A stretch of 64,000 bases of DNA from Acidobacteriota bacterium (GTDB taxonomy: Bacteria > Acidobacteriota > Terriglobia > Bryobacterales > Bryobacteraceae). Below, piece after piece: positions 56,750 through 64,000 of this stretch (position 1 is its first letter; each line of letters opens with the position of its first letter). Position numbers and translations under genes: made by a program. The stretch covers positions 124,001 to 188,000 of the forward strand of contig JACPNQ010000015.1 of NCBI GenBank assembly GCA_016185425.1. The letters are read 5' to 3'. Below the pieces are notes generated by a model, which saw nothing but the letters and a program-made list of their open reading frames with translations, did not search any database and was not told the origin of the DNA.

Positions 56750-57672
56750 AGACCGTACAACGCCTTCTCCCATTTATCACGCTGATTATTCTGTTTGCCG
56801 CACTGTCGATTGCGACGCCGCATTTCATGACCGCGACGAATCTGTCGTCGGTGGTGCGGCAGACGGCGGTGTTCAACATTATGGCGCTGGGAATGACGCT
56901 GGTGATCATTTCGAGCGGTGTGGATTTGTCCGTGGGCTCGATACTGGCGATGGGCGGGCTGATGGGGACGATGGCGATGTCAAAAGGGCAGCCAATTCTG
57001 GCTGGCGTTTTGGTGGGCTTGCTGACGGGCGGGTTGTTTGGATTCCTCAACGGCGTAGCGATCACGCGGCTGAATATCAGCCCGTTCATTGTGACCTTGG
57101 GCACGATGGGGATTGTGCGAGGTCTGGCGCTGGTGGTTTCGAACGGGCTTCCAGTGCACGAGATTCCGAAGGCGTTTTCGTTTCTTGGCGAAGGCACGGT
57201 GATGGGAGTACCGTTCGTGCTGCTGCTCCTGGTGGTGTGCGCGCTGCTGGTGCATTTTCTGCTGGAGCATACGCGGCTGGGGCGGTACACGTTTGCGATC
57301 GGGAGTAACGTGGACGCGGCAATATACGCGGGTATTCCGGTGAAGTTTCATACGACGGCGATCTATGCTATCGGCGGGCTGCTAACGGGATTGGCGGGGA
57401 TGATTGAGGCGTCGCGGCTGATGACCGGCCAGCCGACGGCGGGGCAGGGTTATGAACTGCAGGCGATTGCGGCCGTTGTCATTGGCGGCGGCAGTTTGCG
57501 CGGCGGTGAGGGTTCGGTTGTAGGGACACTGATTGGCGGATTCATCATGGGCTTGCTGGCAAACGGCTGCGACCTCCTGGGAATCAATCCGTACTGGCAG
57601 CAGGTGATTATCGGCGCGGTGATTATTCTGGCTGTGTCGGTGGACGAATTACGCAAACGGCGCGCGGTTTAG
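56746..57672 (+). CDS. Sugar ABC transporter permease (RbsC type)
   Basis: A 308-residue protein with eight to ten helices. Family motifs are VVRQTAVFNIMALGMTLVII, SSGVDLSVGSILAMGG, LNGVAITRLNISPFIVTLGT and VIGGGSLRGGEGSVVGTLIG, all typical of the ribose/xylose/galactose permease group. It would form a homodimer in the inner membrane with the RbsA-like ATPase at 55256. Substrate not known. DinB follows after 14 bases. Confidence 0.95.
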   Translation: MKTVQRLLPFITLIILFAALSIATPHFMTATNLSSVVRQTAVFNIMALGMTLVIISSGVDLSVGSILAMGGLMGTMAMSKGQPILAGVLVGLLTGGLFGFLNGVAITRLNISPFIVTLGTMGIVRGLALVVSNGLPVHEIPKAFSFLGEGTVMGVPFVLLLLVVCALLVHFLLEHTRLGRYTFAIGSNVDAAIYAGIPVKFHTTAIYAIGGLLTGLAGMIEASRLMTGQPTAGQGYELQAIAAVVIGGGSLRGGEGSVVGTLIGGFIMGLLANGCDLLGINPYWQQVIIGAVIILAVSVDELRKRRAV

Positions 57673-57686
57673 GGGACAATCGGGGA

Positions 57687-58193
57687 ATGGCCGATCCTTC
57701 GATTTCCCGACCCGTTTTGCTGACGCATTTTGACTACACGCTGTGGGCATCGTCCAAGTTGCTCGACGCAGCGGGGCGATTGACGCCAGAGGAGTTGACG
57801 CGCGACTTGCAGGCATCGCACAAGTCTGTGCTGGGGACGCTGCAGCACATCTATTACGCGGATCGCATCTGGTTGTCGCGGCTGGAGGGGCGGACACTGT
57901 CGACGTTTATGGATCCCGAGCCGGGACCGGACGTGGAGGCATTGAAGACGCATTGGCCCGTGGTGATTAAGGGCCTGCGCGATTTTGTGGAGCTGGCGCC
58001 GGAGGAGCTGTTTGAAGGGCCGCTTGTTTTTAAACGGTTGACCGGCGATCAGTATGAGATGACGCATTGGAAGGTGCTGCTGCACGTCGTGAATCATGCG
58101 ACGTTGCATCGCGGACAGGTGATGGCGATGCTGCGGCAGTTGGGCCATGTTCCGCCGGGAACGGATTACCTCTTTTATCACTTGCAGATGTAG
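57687..58193 (+). CDS. DinB family protein
   Basis: A 168-residue four-helix-bundle protein. The metal-binding histidines are visible in LLTHFDYTLWASSKLLDA, GTLQHIYYADRIWLSRLE and LHVVNHATLHRGQVMAMLRQ, the characteristic DinB pattern. Members include thiol transferases and stress proteins. Role here is unknown. It is followed by an oxidoreductase gene after 10 bases and preceded by the sugar permease by 14 bases, so it may belong to a sugar-use operon. It begins after a GGGGA ribosome-binding site. Confidence 0.9.
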   Translation: MADPSISRPVLLTHFDYTLWASSKLLDAAGRLTPEELTRDLQASHKSVLGTLQHIYYADRIWLSRLEGRTLSTFMDPEPGPDVEALKTHWPVVIKGLRDFVELAPEELFEGPLVFKRLTGDQYEMTHWKVLLHVVNHATLHRGQVMAMLRQLGHVPPGTDYLFYHLQM

Positions 58194-58203
58194 CCTAAGC
58201 CTT

Positions 58204-59466
58204 ATGACTCGACGTGAACTGATTGCCCTTGCGGGTACGGCGCCGGCCTTTTTGCGCTCCGGACTGGCCGCGCCGAATGACCGGATCAATATCGGTTTTA
58301 TTGGCGTTGGCGGGATGGGAACGAGCCGGTTGAACGGATTTCTGCGTCATGCCGACGTGAATCCCGTGGCGGTGTGCGACCTGGATTCGACACGGGTGGA
58401 TAAAGCGGTGGAGCGGATCAAGAGCGTACGGAATACGACGCCGCAGACGTTTGGGGATTATCGGAAATTGCTGGCGTCGAAAGACATTGACGCGGTGTGT
58501 ATTGCGACGCCGGACCACTGGCATGCGCTACCGATGATCCAGGCAGCGCAGGCGGGGAAGGATGTGTTTGTCGAGAAGCCGCTGAGTTATTCGATTGGCG
58601 AGGGCCGGGCGATGGTGAGGGCGGCGCGCGCGAACAACCGCGTGACGCAGATGGGGAATCACATTCACAACGATCTGCCGAATTACAGGCGCGTCGTGGA
58701 GCTGGTGCAGAGCGGGGCGGTGGGGAAGATACAGCGAGTGGCAGTGTGGAAGACATCGGACATGAAGGGGATTGGCGCCCATGCTGATACCGCGCCGCCG
58801 AAGGAGATCGACTACGACTTCTGGCTCGGCCCCGCGCCGCGGCGTGCGTATAACCCGAACCGGTCGCACTACAATTTCCGATATTTTTGGGATTACTCGG
58901 GCGGGATGTTTATCGACTTCTGGTGCCACATCACGGACATTGTGTATTGGGCCCTTGATTTGAAGGCACCGAAGTTTGTGTCTGCGATCGGACGCAGGGA
59001 GTTGGCGGACGACAATGCCGAGACGCCAAATTTTATGGAAGTGCAGTATGAGTTCCCGGGGTTGAACGTGGTTTGGAGTTTGAATCCGCAAGGGCCGCCG
59101 GGATTTGAGAACTGGTCGATTGGCGCAGCGTTTCAGGGGACCGATGGGACGATTGTGACCAATTACGGGGAACACCGGGTGCTGCGGAAGGGTGTACAGG
59201 TGACCGATTTCAAGCGCCCGGATCCAACGATTCCGGACAGTCCAGGGCACCTGCGGGAGTTTCTGGACAGCATCAAGAGCCGCAAGTTGACGTCGTGCGA
59301 TGTGGAGTATGGGCACCGGTTGACGAAGGGCGGGCACTTGGGGAATATCGCATTGCGGACGGGCCGGCGGATTCAATGGGACGATGCGGCGGAGCAGGTG
59401 GTTGGCGATAGGGATGCGCAAAAGCGGGTCACGCGGCGGTATCGGAAGCCTTGGAAATTGGCCTAG
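58204..59466 (+). CDS. Gfo/Idh/MocA family oxidoreductase, Tat-exported
   Basis: A 420-residue enzyme. The N-terminus TRRELIALAGTAPAFLRSGL is twin-arginine-like, so it is probably periplasmic, as for many Bacteroidetes and Acidobacteria members. The Rossmann motif is IGFIGVGGMGTSR; EKPLSYSIGEGR is the conserved Lys motif, and the C-terminal substrate domain holds FIDFWCHITDIVYWAL with a conserved His. Such enzymes oxidise or epimerise sugars and inositols, or hydrolyse glycosides, using NAD(P). An upstream in-frame ATG (58147) overlaps dinB and is rejected. The stop overlaps that of the convergent gene. Confidence 0.93.
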   Translation: MTRRELIALAGTAPAFLRSGLAAPNDRINIGFIGVGGMGTSRLNGFLRHADVNPVAVCDLDSTRVDKAVERIKSVRNTTPQTFGDYRKLLASKDIDAVCIATPDHWHALPMIQAAQAGKDVFVEKPLSYSIGEGRAMVRAARANNRVTQMGNHIHNDLPNYRRVVELVQSGAVGKIQRVAVWKTSDMKGIGAHADTAPPKEIDYDFWLGPAPRRAYNPNRSHYNFRYFWDYSGGMFIDFWCHITDIVYWALDLKAPKFVSAIGRRELADDNAETPNFMEVQYEFPGLNVVWSLNPQGPPGFENWSIGAAFQGTDGTIVTNYGEHRVLRKGVQVTDFKRPDPTIPDSPGHLREFLDSIKSRKLTSCDVEYGHRLTKGGHLGNIALRTGRRIQWDDAAEQVVGDRDAQKRVTRRYRKPWKLA

Positions 59467-61211
59467 TTGAAGGGTAGGAGGACGGAGTTCGTCGTTTGAT
59501 CGATGTAAATCAGGGCGTCGAAGTCCTTGGTGATCAGTGGGCGCGAGAAGAAACCGTCGACAGCGACTGATCCGACTTCGCGGCCGTCCATAGCACTAAG
59601 AAGCCACGAGCCGTCGTTGTCCGCGCGGACTTTGCGGAAATCGAGGATGAAGCGCGGCAGGCCGGTTTCGTGGAACATGTACTCGATGGTTCCGGGGTAG
59701 GGTGTGCCCGCGATGTTATTGGAATTGAGCGGGCCGAAAGAGCCGTTGGGCAAGACGGAAAGCGCTGAGAAGCGGCCGGAGTAGAACGCGAAGCCTAGAT
59801 TCACGTAGCCGGTACCGAGGAATTTGGCGAGGTAAGAACCTTGCGCGCCGGCGACGCGAGAGACGTGATAGTTGTGGGCCCAGATGACCATCTTTGCGTT
59901 TGGATTCTGGTCGAGGATCCAGCGAGTGTTGAGCGCCATCATCTCATCGCGATGCGCGCCGCCGCCGATTTTGACGAAGGTGGCTTGCTCGACGACGCGG
60001 GCGTTTTGGATGGCCCAATCGAGCTCTGGCGCCCGCCCGTTAAGCGATTCGAGGTGAATGCGAACGTCCCTGGCCGCGAAAGCGGCGTCGAGTATCTGAG
60101 CCTGATTGGCGGCGGCCGGTTGCAGGCTAACGACGGCGGTGACTTTGGCATAGTTTGCAGTGAGCGTGGCCGTGTAGGCAGAGTCGCTCGCGTTGACAAA
60201 GGTGCGGACGATTCCGGCTGCGACCGGCGCGTATTGCATGTCGAAGCCGGTGAATAGAATTCGCCCGCGGCCGCTTGCGTTGAAGGTGCGCATCCACTCG
60301 ACCATTTCGAGCACTTCCTGCGTGTTCCAAGTCCAGAAATACATTCCTTGGAGGAGTTTCTTTGGATCGCCGCGGCCGTTGAGGATGTAATCGTTGAGCG
60401 CGTAGGCTTCGGGCATGTTCGCCTCAATGGCGAAGACGGTGAAGCCCATTTCGTTCGAGAGAAACTCGACGAGGCGGTGCTTCATACGGAAGAATTCAGC
60501 GGTGCCGTGGGTGGCCTCGCCAAGGCCGACGACGCGGGCGTTTCCGATGAGGGTTTTGAGAGGCTGGAGATCGTCAAACCCGGTGCCGGCTTTCTCGGTG
60601 CGGAAAGGGATGGCGTTCTCGACGATCCAGGATTTCTGGGCGGGTATTGGCTCGCCGATGTAAGGAGGAGCCGTTTGCGGAAGGGGTTTACCGTCGACTT
60701 CGACCTGCAGATTATCGAACCAGGCGATGCCGCGGCCGGCGAGAAAGGTACCGAAGATTACACGGGTGGCGGCAGGGTTAACGTCGACTTCATAGGAATA
60801 ATTAGTCCAACCGGTGGTGCCGTTGATCGCGAAGCGGCTCATGTTTTCGAGCGAGAGGATGCCGGCGTCGCCGTCGACACGGAACCATATTGCGGCGTAG
60901 CCGGGCGCGATAATGGTCTGCGTGCGCATGGCTCCGGAGATTTTGAGGCGCCTGCCGCGGAGCTGATCGGGCGGGAGAAGGATGGAAATGACGCCGAGCG
61001 CGCCGTCGGGAGCTGTGAGGCTGCGGATGCGATAACTGATGCGGCCGCTCGCAGATGTGGTGTCTTCGATGGCGTATTCGTAGCCGTTGCTGACACCCGT
61101 GAACCAGCCTGCGAGACGGTCACGGAGGATGACTTCATAATCGAGGTTGAAGAAGCCTTGCGCGCTAAGATTCGGGAAGGACGCAAGGAAGAGGAGTATA
61201 AGTGGGCGCAT
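59463..61211 (-). CDS. Erythromycin-esterase-like protein with N-terminal jelly-roll-like domain, secreted
   Basis: A 582-residue protein with signal peptide (RPLILLFLASFPNLSA). Residues ~25-180 are beta-rich (LTAPDGALGVISILLPPDQL, GWTNYSYEVDVNPAATRVIF, IAWFDNLQVEVDG) and look like a carbohydrate-binding jelly roll. Residues ~200-580 match the erythromycin esterase family: VVGLGEATHGTAEFFRMKHR (catalytic Glu/His), VFAIEANMPEAYALNDYIL, AHNYHVSR. Most members are not true esterases of macrolides and their substrates are unknown. ATG 61211 is chosen for the signal peptide; the extra open frame up to 61700 overlaps the divergent gene. Confidence 0.88.
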   Translation of the reverse strand: MRPLILLFLASFPNLSAQGFFNLDYEVILRDRLAGWFTGVSNGYEYAIEDTTSASGRISYRIRSLTAPDGALGVISILLPPDQLRGRRLKISGAMRTQTIIAPGYAAIWFRVDGDAGILSLENMSRFAINGTTGWTNYSYEVDVNPAATRVIFGTFLAGRGIAWFDNLQVEVDGKPLPQTAPPYIGEPIPAQKSWIVENAIPFRTEKAGTGFDDLQPLKTLIGNARVVGLGEATHGTAEFFRMKHRLVEFLSNEMGFTVFAIEANMPEAYALNDYILNGRGDPKKLLQGMYFWTWNTQEVLEMVEWMRTFNASGRGRILFTGFDMQYAPVAAGIVRTFVNASDSAYTATLTANYAKVTAVVSLQPAAANQAQILDAAFAARDVRIHLESLNGRAPELDWAIQNARVVEQATFVKIGGGAHRDEMMALNTRWILDQNPNAKMVIWAHNYHVSRVAGAQGSYLAKFLGTGYVNLGFAFYSGRFSALSVLPNGSFGPLNSNNIAGTPYPGTIEYMFHETGLPRFILDFRKVRADNDGSWLLSAMDGREVGSVAVDGFFSRPLITKDFDALIYIDQTTNSVLLPFN

Positions 61212-61246
61212 TTTGGGCGTTAGGGAATGATACTGGGTTCGGACGT

Positions 61247-62806
61247 ATGGGACAAGGGTGTCCGGTATGGTGGTTGCTGTTAGCGGGCGCTGTCTTTGCC
61301 GATACTTATCCGCGGCAGCCAGGGATGGACGTTGAGCATTATGTGTTCCGCGTGGAGTTGAGCGATTCGAGCAGCGAGGTGCGCGGGGACGCTCGCGTGG
61401 ATGTCCGTGTGGTGCTGGATGGAGTGGCGGAGTTAGCGCTGGACTTCGCGAATGGGATGACGGTGGATGGCGTTTCAGAACATGGCGCCGGTGTGGCGTA
61501 TGTCCATACCGCGGATAGGCTTCGCCTTGCCTTGAAGCCTTTGGGGAAGGCCGGGGAGAGACGGAGTGTGACGGTGCGCTATCACGGCACGCCGGCGGGC
61601 GGATTGCGAATTGGGCCGAACGCCTATGGAAAACGGATGTTTTGGACGTTACATTGGCCAAACCTGGCGCGGCAGTGGCTGCCTGTGATCGACCATCCAT
61701 ACGATAAAGCGACGAGTGAGTTTGTTGTAACGGCGCCGGCTAAGTACCAAGTGGTAGCGAATGGAGGGTTAGTGGAAACCGAGGATCTTGGGGATGGACG
61801 CCGGCGGACGCATTGGAAAGAGAGCGTCCCGATTCCGTCGTGGTTGAATGCAATTGCGGCAGGTGAATTTTCAGTTCGGCATTTTGGGAGTTATCGCGGC
61901 GTGGAGCTGTCCAACTGGGTCTACCTGCAAGATCGGGAGAAGGGAACGGCAATGTTCGACACGGCGACGCGGGATGCGATCGCCTTCTTCAGCGAGTTTG
62001 TGGCGCCGTACCCGTACGAAAAGCTGGCGAGTGTGCAGGTGCCGGGATTTCAGGGCGGCATGGAACACGCGAGCGTAATTTTCTACGGCGAGAAGTGGCC
62101 GGCACCGGAGCGGGCAGCCGGCCTAGTGGCGCACGAGATTGCGCACCAGTGGTTCGGCAATTCGGTAACAGAGCGGGACTGGGACGATGTGTGGCTGAGC
62201 GAGGGATTTGCGACTTATTTTTCGATGTTGTGCGCGGAGCATGTGTCGGGACGCGACGCGTTTGTTTTGCGTCTGCAGCAGAGCAGGACAGTGCTGTTGT
62301 CGGCGACCGATAAGCTACCGGGAGTTGACGTGGTTCATGACGGTCTGGCGGACATGAAGTTAGTCATTAACGACCTGGTGTACCAGAAGGGCGCGTGGAC
62401 CTTGCATATGCTGCGGGGCCTGATCGGAATGGATGCGTTTCGCGCCGGGGTGCGGGAGTATTATGCGCGGTACCGAAATGGCAATGCGACTACCGCGGAT
62501 TTTCAGCGGATTATGGAAACGAATGGGGACCGGCCGCTAGGCTGGTTTTTCAATCAGTGGCTGCGTCGGCCGGGAGTACCGGAGGTGAAGGGGAGTTGGA
62601 ACTTCGATGGAAAGGCCGTGAAGGTGGTGCTGCGGCAGGCTGGGGAACTGTATCGATTGCCGATGGAGATCGCTATTGACGGGCGCGTGGAAAAGATCGA
62701 GTTGAACGAGCGGGAGCAGACATTCTCGTTCCCGGCGGAGAAAGCGCCGGCGGCCGTGACGCTCGATCCGAATCTATGGGTATTGATGAAGTCCGAGTTC
62801 CACTGA
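61247..62806 (+). CDS. M1 family zinc metallopeptidase (aminopeptidase), secreted
   Basis: A 519-residue peptidase with a signal peptide (CPVWWLLLAGAVFA). The zinc site is complete: HEIAHQWFGN (His296, Glu297, His300) and Glu319 in WLSEGFATYF, the H-E-x-x-H-18-E arrangement. The GxMEN substrate motif is GGMEHAS, with His for Asn. The N-terminal beta domain (~25-200) and the helical end match short M1 enzymes. It probably trims peptides outside the cytoplasm. The start is 35 bases from the divergent esterase start. Its end overlaps the convergent gene by 33 bases. Confidence 0.92.
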   Translation: MGQGCPVWWLLLAGAVFADTYPRQPGMDVEHYVFRVELSDSSSEVRGDARVDVRVVLDGVAELALDFANGMTVDGVSEHGAGVAYVHTADRLRLALKPLGKAGERRSVTVRYHGTPAGGLRIGPNAYGKRMFWTLHWPNLARQWLPVIDHPYDKATSEFVVTAPAKYQVVANGGLVETEDLGDGRRRTHWKESVPIPSWLNAIAAGEFSVRHFGSYRGVELSNWVYLQDREKGTAMFDTATRDAIAFFSEFVAPYPYEKLASVQVPGFQGGMEHASVIFYGEKWPAPERAAGLVAHEIAHQWFGNSVTERDWDDVWLSEGFATYFSMLCAEHVSGRDAFVLRLQQSRTVLLSATDKLPGVDVVHDGLADMKLVINDLVYQKGAWTLHMLRGLIGMDAFRAGVREYYARYRNGNATTADFQRIMETNGDRPLGWFFNQWLRRPGVPEVKGSWNFDGKAVKVVLRQAGELYRLPMEIAIDGRVEKIELNEREQTFSFPAEKAPAAVTLDPNLWVLMKSEFH

Positions 62807-64000
62807 CATGACCTGACCCTCATTGAGCGTGATCGATTTTGCCTGGGCTTCGTCGGCAAGTTCGGGAGTGAGTTCGCGGATATCCATTGTGGCGACGATG
62901 CGGTATGCGCCGGGTGGCAGGCTGGGGAAGCGGAAGGCTCCATCGACATCCGTTATCGTTTCGGCGGAGCCGCCGAGCATTCGCCGCGCATCCTCGGTGA
63001 CGGGCAGAAGGTAGACCGGCATGCCGGCGGCGCGTTTGCCTTCCGATGTTACGGCGCCTGCCAATTGCGCGGCACGTTCGGAGACGAAGATGCGCACGCG
63101 TTCAGCGGCGCGCCAAGGCTCGACGTAGACCGGGAAGCCTTCGGGCGGACGGACGGCGCGCCATGGACGGCGATTTTCGCGGCCTTCGGACTGGATATTG
63201 GCGACGTATTGGCCGGGCCCGGCGACGGCCGTGAACTCCCAGTGTCCAGGGGGGAGCGGCGCGCGGGGAATTGGAATTTCGATGAATGGACCGGCGCCGG
63301 AGAGGTCGTCACGGCGGCCGTACAGTTTGACTGGTGTGCGAAGGGGAGAGCGGTTGGCGGCGTTGACGATCTCGAAATTCACAGGCGATGTGGAGAGCAC
63401 TTGCAGCGTGGTCTGCATGTTTTGGTGGACGGAGAGTTCGGCGAAGCCGGACCCGGAGTTGTCGCGGTAGGTCGCGAAAATCTCATACACGGCGGGAGGG
63501 AGGCCGGTGAAGCTAGAGCGGCCGCCGCAGATGCCGTCCGTGGTCTTTTTCATCGTTTCGGAAGTGAGGACGAGTTGCACGGGCGTGTCTTGAGGCCGGT
63601 CACAACCGACGGCGACGCTGAGCGTGGCCAGGGTACCGGGCTCGGGGCGAATATTTGCGTCGGGCGTATCGTTGTCGAAGCGCACTTCGTGAATCAGAGC
63701 ATCCCGGGGTTCGCGAACTTCGGGGCCAAACATCGGCAGGAGTGAACTACCGTCATCGAGGGTGTGCGCGGCGTTCCGTACCCAATGTTTACCGAGTTCC
63801 AGACCGCTGATGCGGAAGACGCCGCGATCGTCCGTTGTGCCTTGCGCGACAGATCGCAGTGGAAGGCGTGCGCGATAGGCAACGACGTTGATGCGCGGGA
63901 TGCCGATGCCATTCTCGTCGAGGATGGTTCCGGTGATGGCGCCCATGCGGTGGACGCGCAGTTCGGCGAAGAGGGAGGAGTCGCTGGTGACCGGGATGGG
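62774..64000 (-). CDS. Carboxypeptidase-regulatory-like domain protein (5' end outside window)
   Basis: The frame stays open to the window edge, so the N-terminal part is missing; 408 residues are visible. One carboxypeptidase-regulatory-like Ig module starts after the M at 63946 (ITGTILDENGIGIPRINVVA, GVFRISGLELGKHW), and another lies at about visible residues 310-380 (LAGAVTSEGKRAAGMPVYLL, VDGAFRFPSLPPGAYRIVAT). Between them are further beta-rich segments. Such proteins are usually secreted or anchored and of unknown role. The visible end overlaps the convergent M1 gene by 33 bases. Confidence 0.8.
   Translation of the reverse strand, partial: PIPVTSDSSLFAELRVHRMGAITGTILDENGIGIPRINVVAYRARLPLRSVAQGTTDDRGVFRISGLELGKHWVRNAAHTLDDGSSLLPMFGPEVREPRDALIHEVRFDNDTPDANIRPEPGTLATLSVAVGCDRPQDTPVQLVLTSETMKKTTDGICGGRSSFTGLPPAVYEIFATYRDNSGSGFAELSVHQNMQTTLQVLSTSPVNFEIVNAANRSPLRTPVKLYGRRDDLSGAGPFIEIPIPRAPLPPGHWEFTAVAGPGQYVANIQSEGRENRRPWRAVRPPEGFPVYVEPWRAAERVRIFVSERAAQLAGAVTSEGKRAAGMPVYLLPVTEDARRMLGGSAETITDVDGAFRFPSLPPGAYRIVATMDIRELTPELADEAQAKSITLNEGQVMSVELGLHQYP

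Overview
The window looks like a stretch of chromosome from an Acidobacteriota member of the Solibacter/Bryobacter type. The reasons are a large NHL-repeat protein ending in the Solibacter-type C-terminal domain (25782-30212), three orphan MacB/FtsX-like permeases of the acidobacterial 'ADOP' kind, two of them paired with PadR regulators, an Oar-like TonB-dependent receptor with an N-terminal carboxypeptidase-regulatory domain, a DUF1501 plus cytochrome/DUF1549/DUF1553 gene pair, and high GC. I see no rRNA, tRNA, CRISPR array, insertion sequence, integrase or phage gene.

Layout. 1-3380: C-terminus of a membrane Ser/Thr kinase, a caspase-like protein that has lost its catalytic dyad, and a predicted outer-membrane barrel. 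3381-5366 (minus): S9 peptidase. 5403-8848: cupredoxin-like lipoprotein, CtaA-like protein, CtaB, SCO and DUF420, a cytochrome-oxidase biogenesis operon without oxidase subunits. 8839-12233: an ADOP permease and two small hypotheticals. 12267-15228: serA, then a convergent pair of zinc-ribbon membrane proteins, one an M50 protease. 15316-21712: PIG-L deacetylase, a 42-residue membrane protein, a sodium:solute symporter and AsmA. 21709-25706: small membrane protein, glycan mannosyltransferase-like protein, processive GT2 and DUF1835. 25782-30212: NHL protein. 30213-30591: gene-poor gap with a 12-bp tandem repeat. 30592-32619: pyrE and a polyprenyl sugar transferase. 32708-39266: TetR, efflux adaptor and an RND pump fused to a TolC-type outer-membrane factor. 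39462-40829: dnaB. 40894-47530: two PadR/ADOP pairs flanking a Uma2-like gene. 47613-51851: DUF1501, the cytochrome/DUF1549/DUF1553 protein and SRPBCC. 51870-57672: TonB receptor, then sugar ABC ATPase and permease. 57687-64000: DinB, Gfo/Idh/MocA oxidoreductase, erythromycin-esterase-like protein, M1 aminopeptidase and the C-terminal part of a carboxypeptidase-regulatory-domain protein.

Organisation. Genes are packed tightly. Many same-strand neighbours overlap by ATGA or GTGA, convergent neighbours often share stop-codon bases, and several divergent start codons are only 0-36 bp apart. The plus strand is C-rich before about 39.2 kb and G-rich after about 41.2 kb whatever the gene direction. 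This skew switch is centred on dnaB and could mark a replication origin or an old rearrangement boundary.

Most unusual items: the RND-TolC fusion with a signal-peptide-like junction, the dead caspase beside a kinase, the 42-residue symporter partner, the skew switch, the tandem-repeat micro-ORF, and a divergent gene pair whose start codons overlap.
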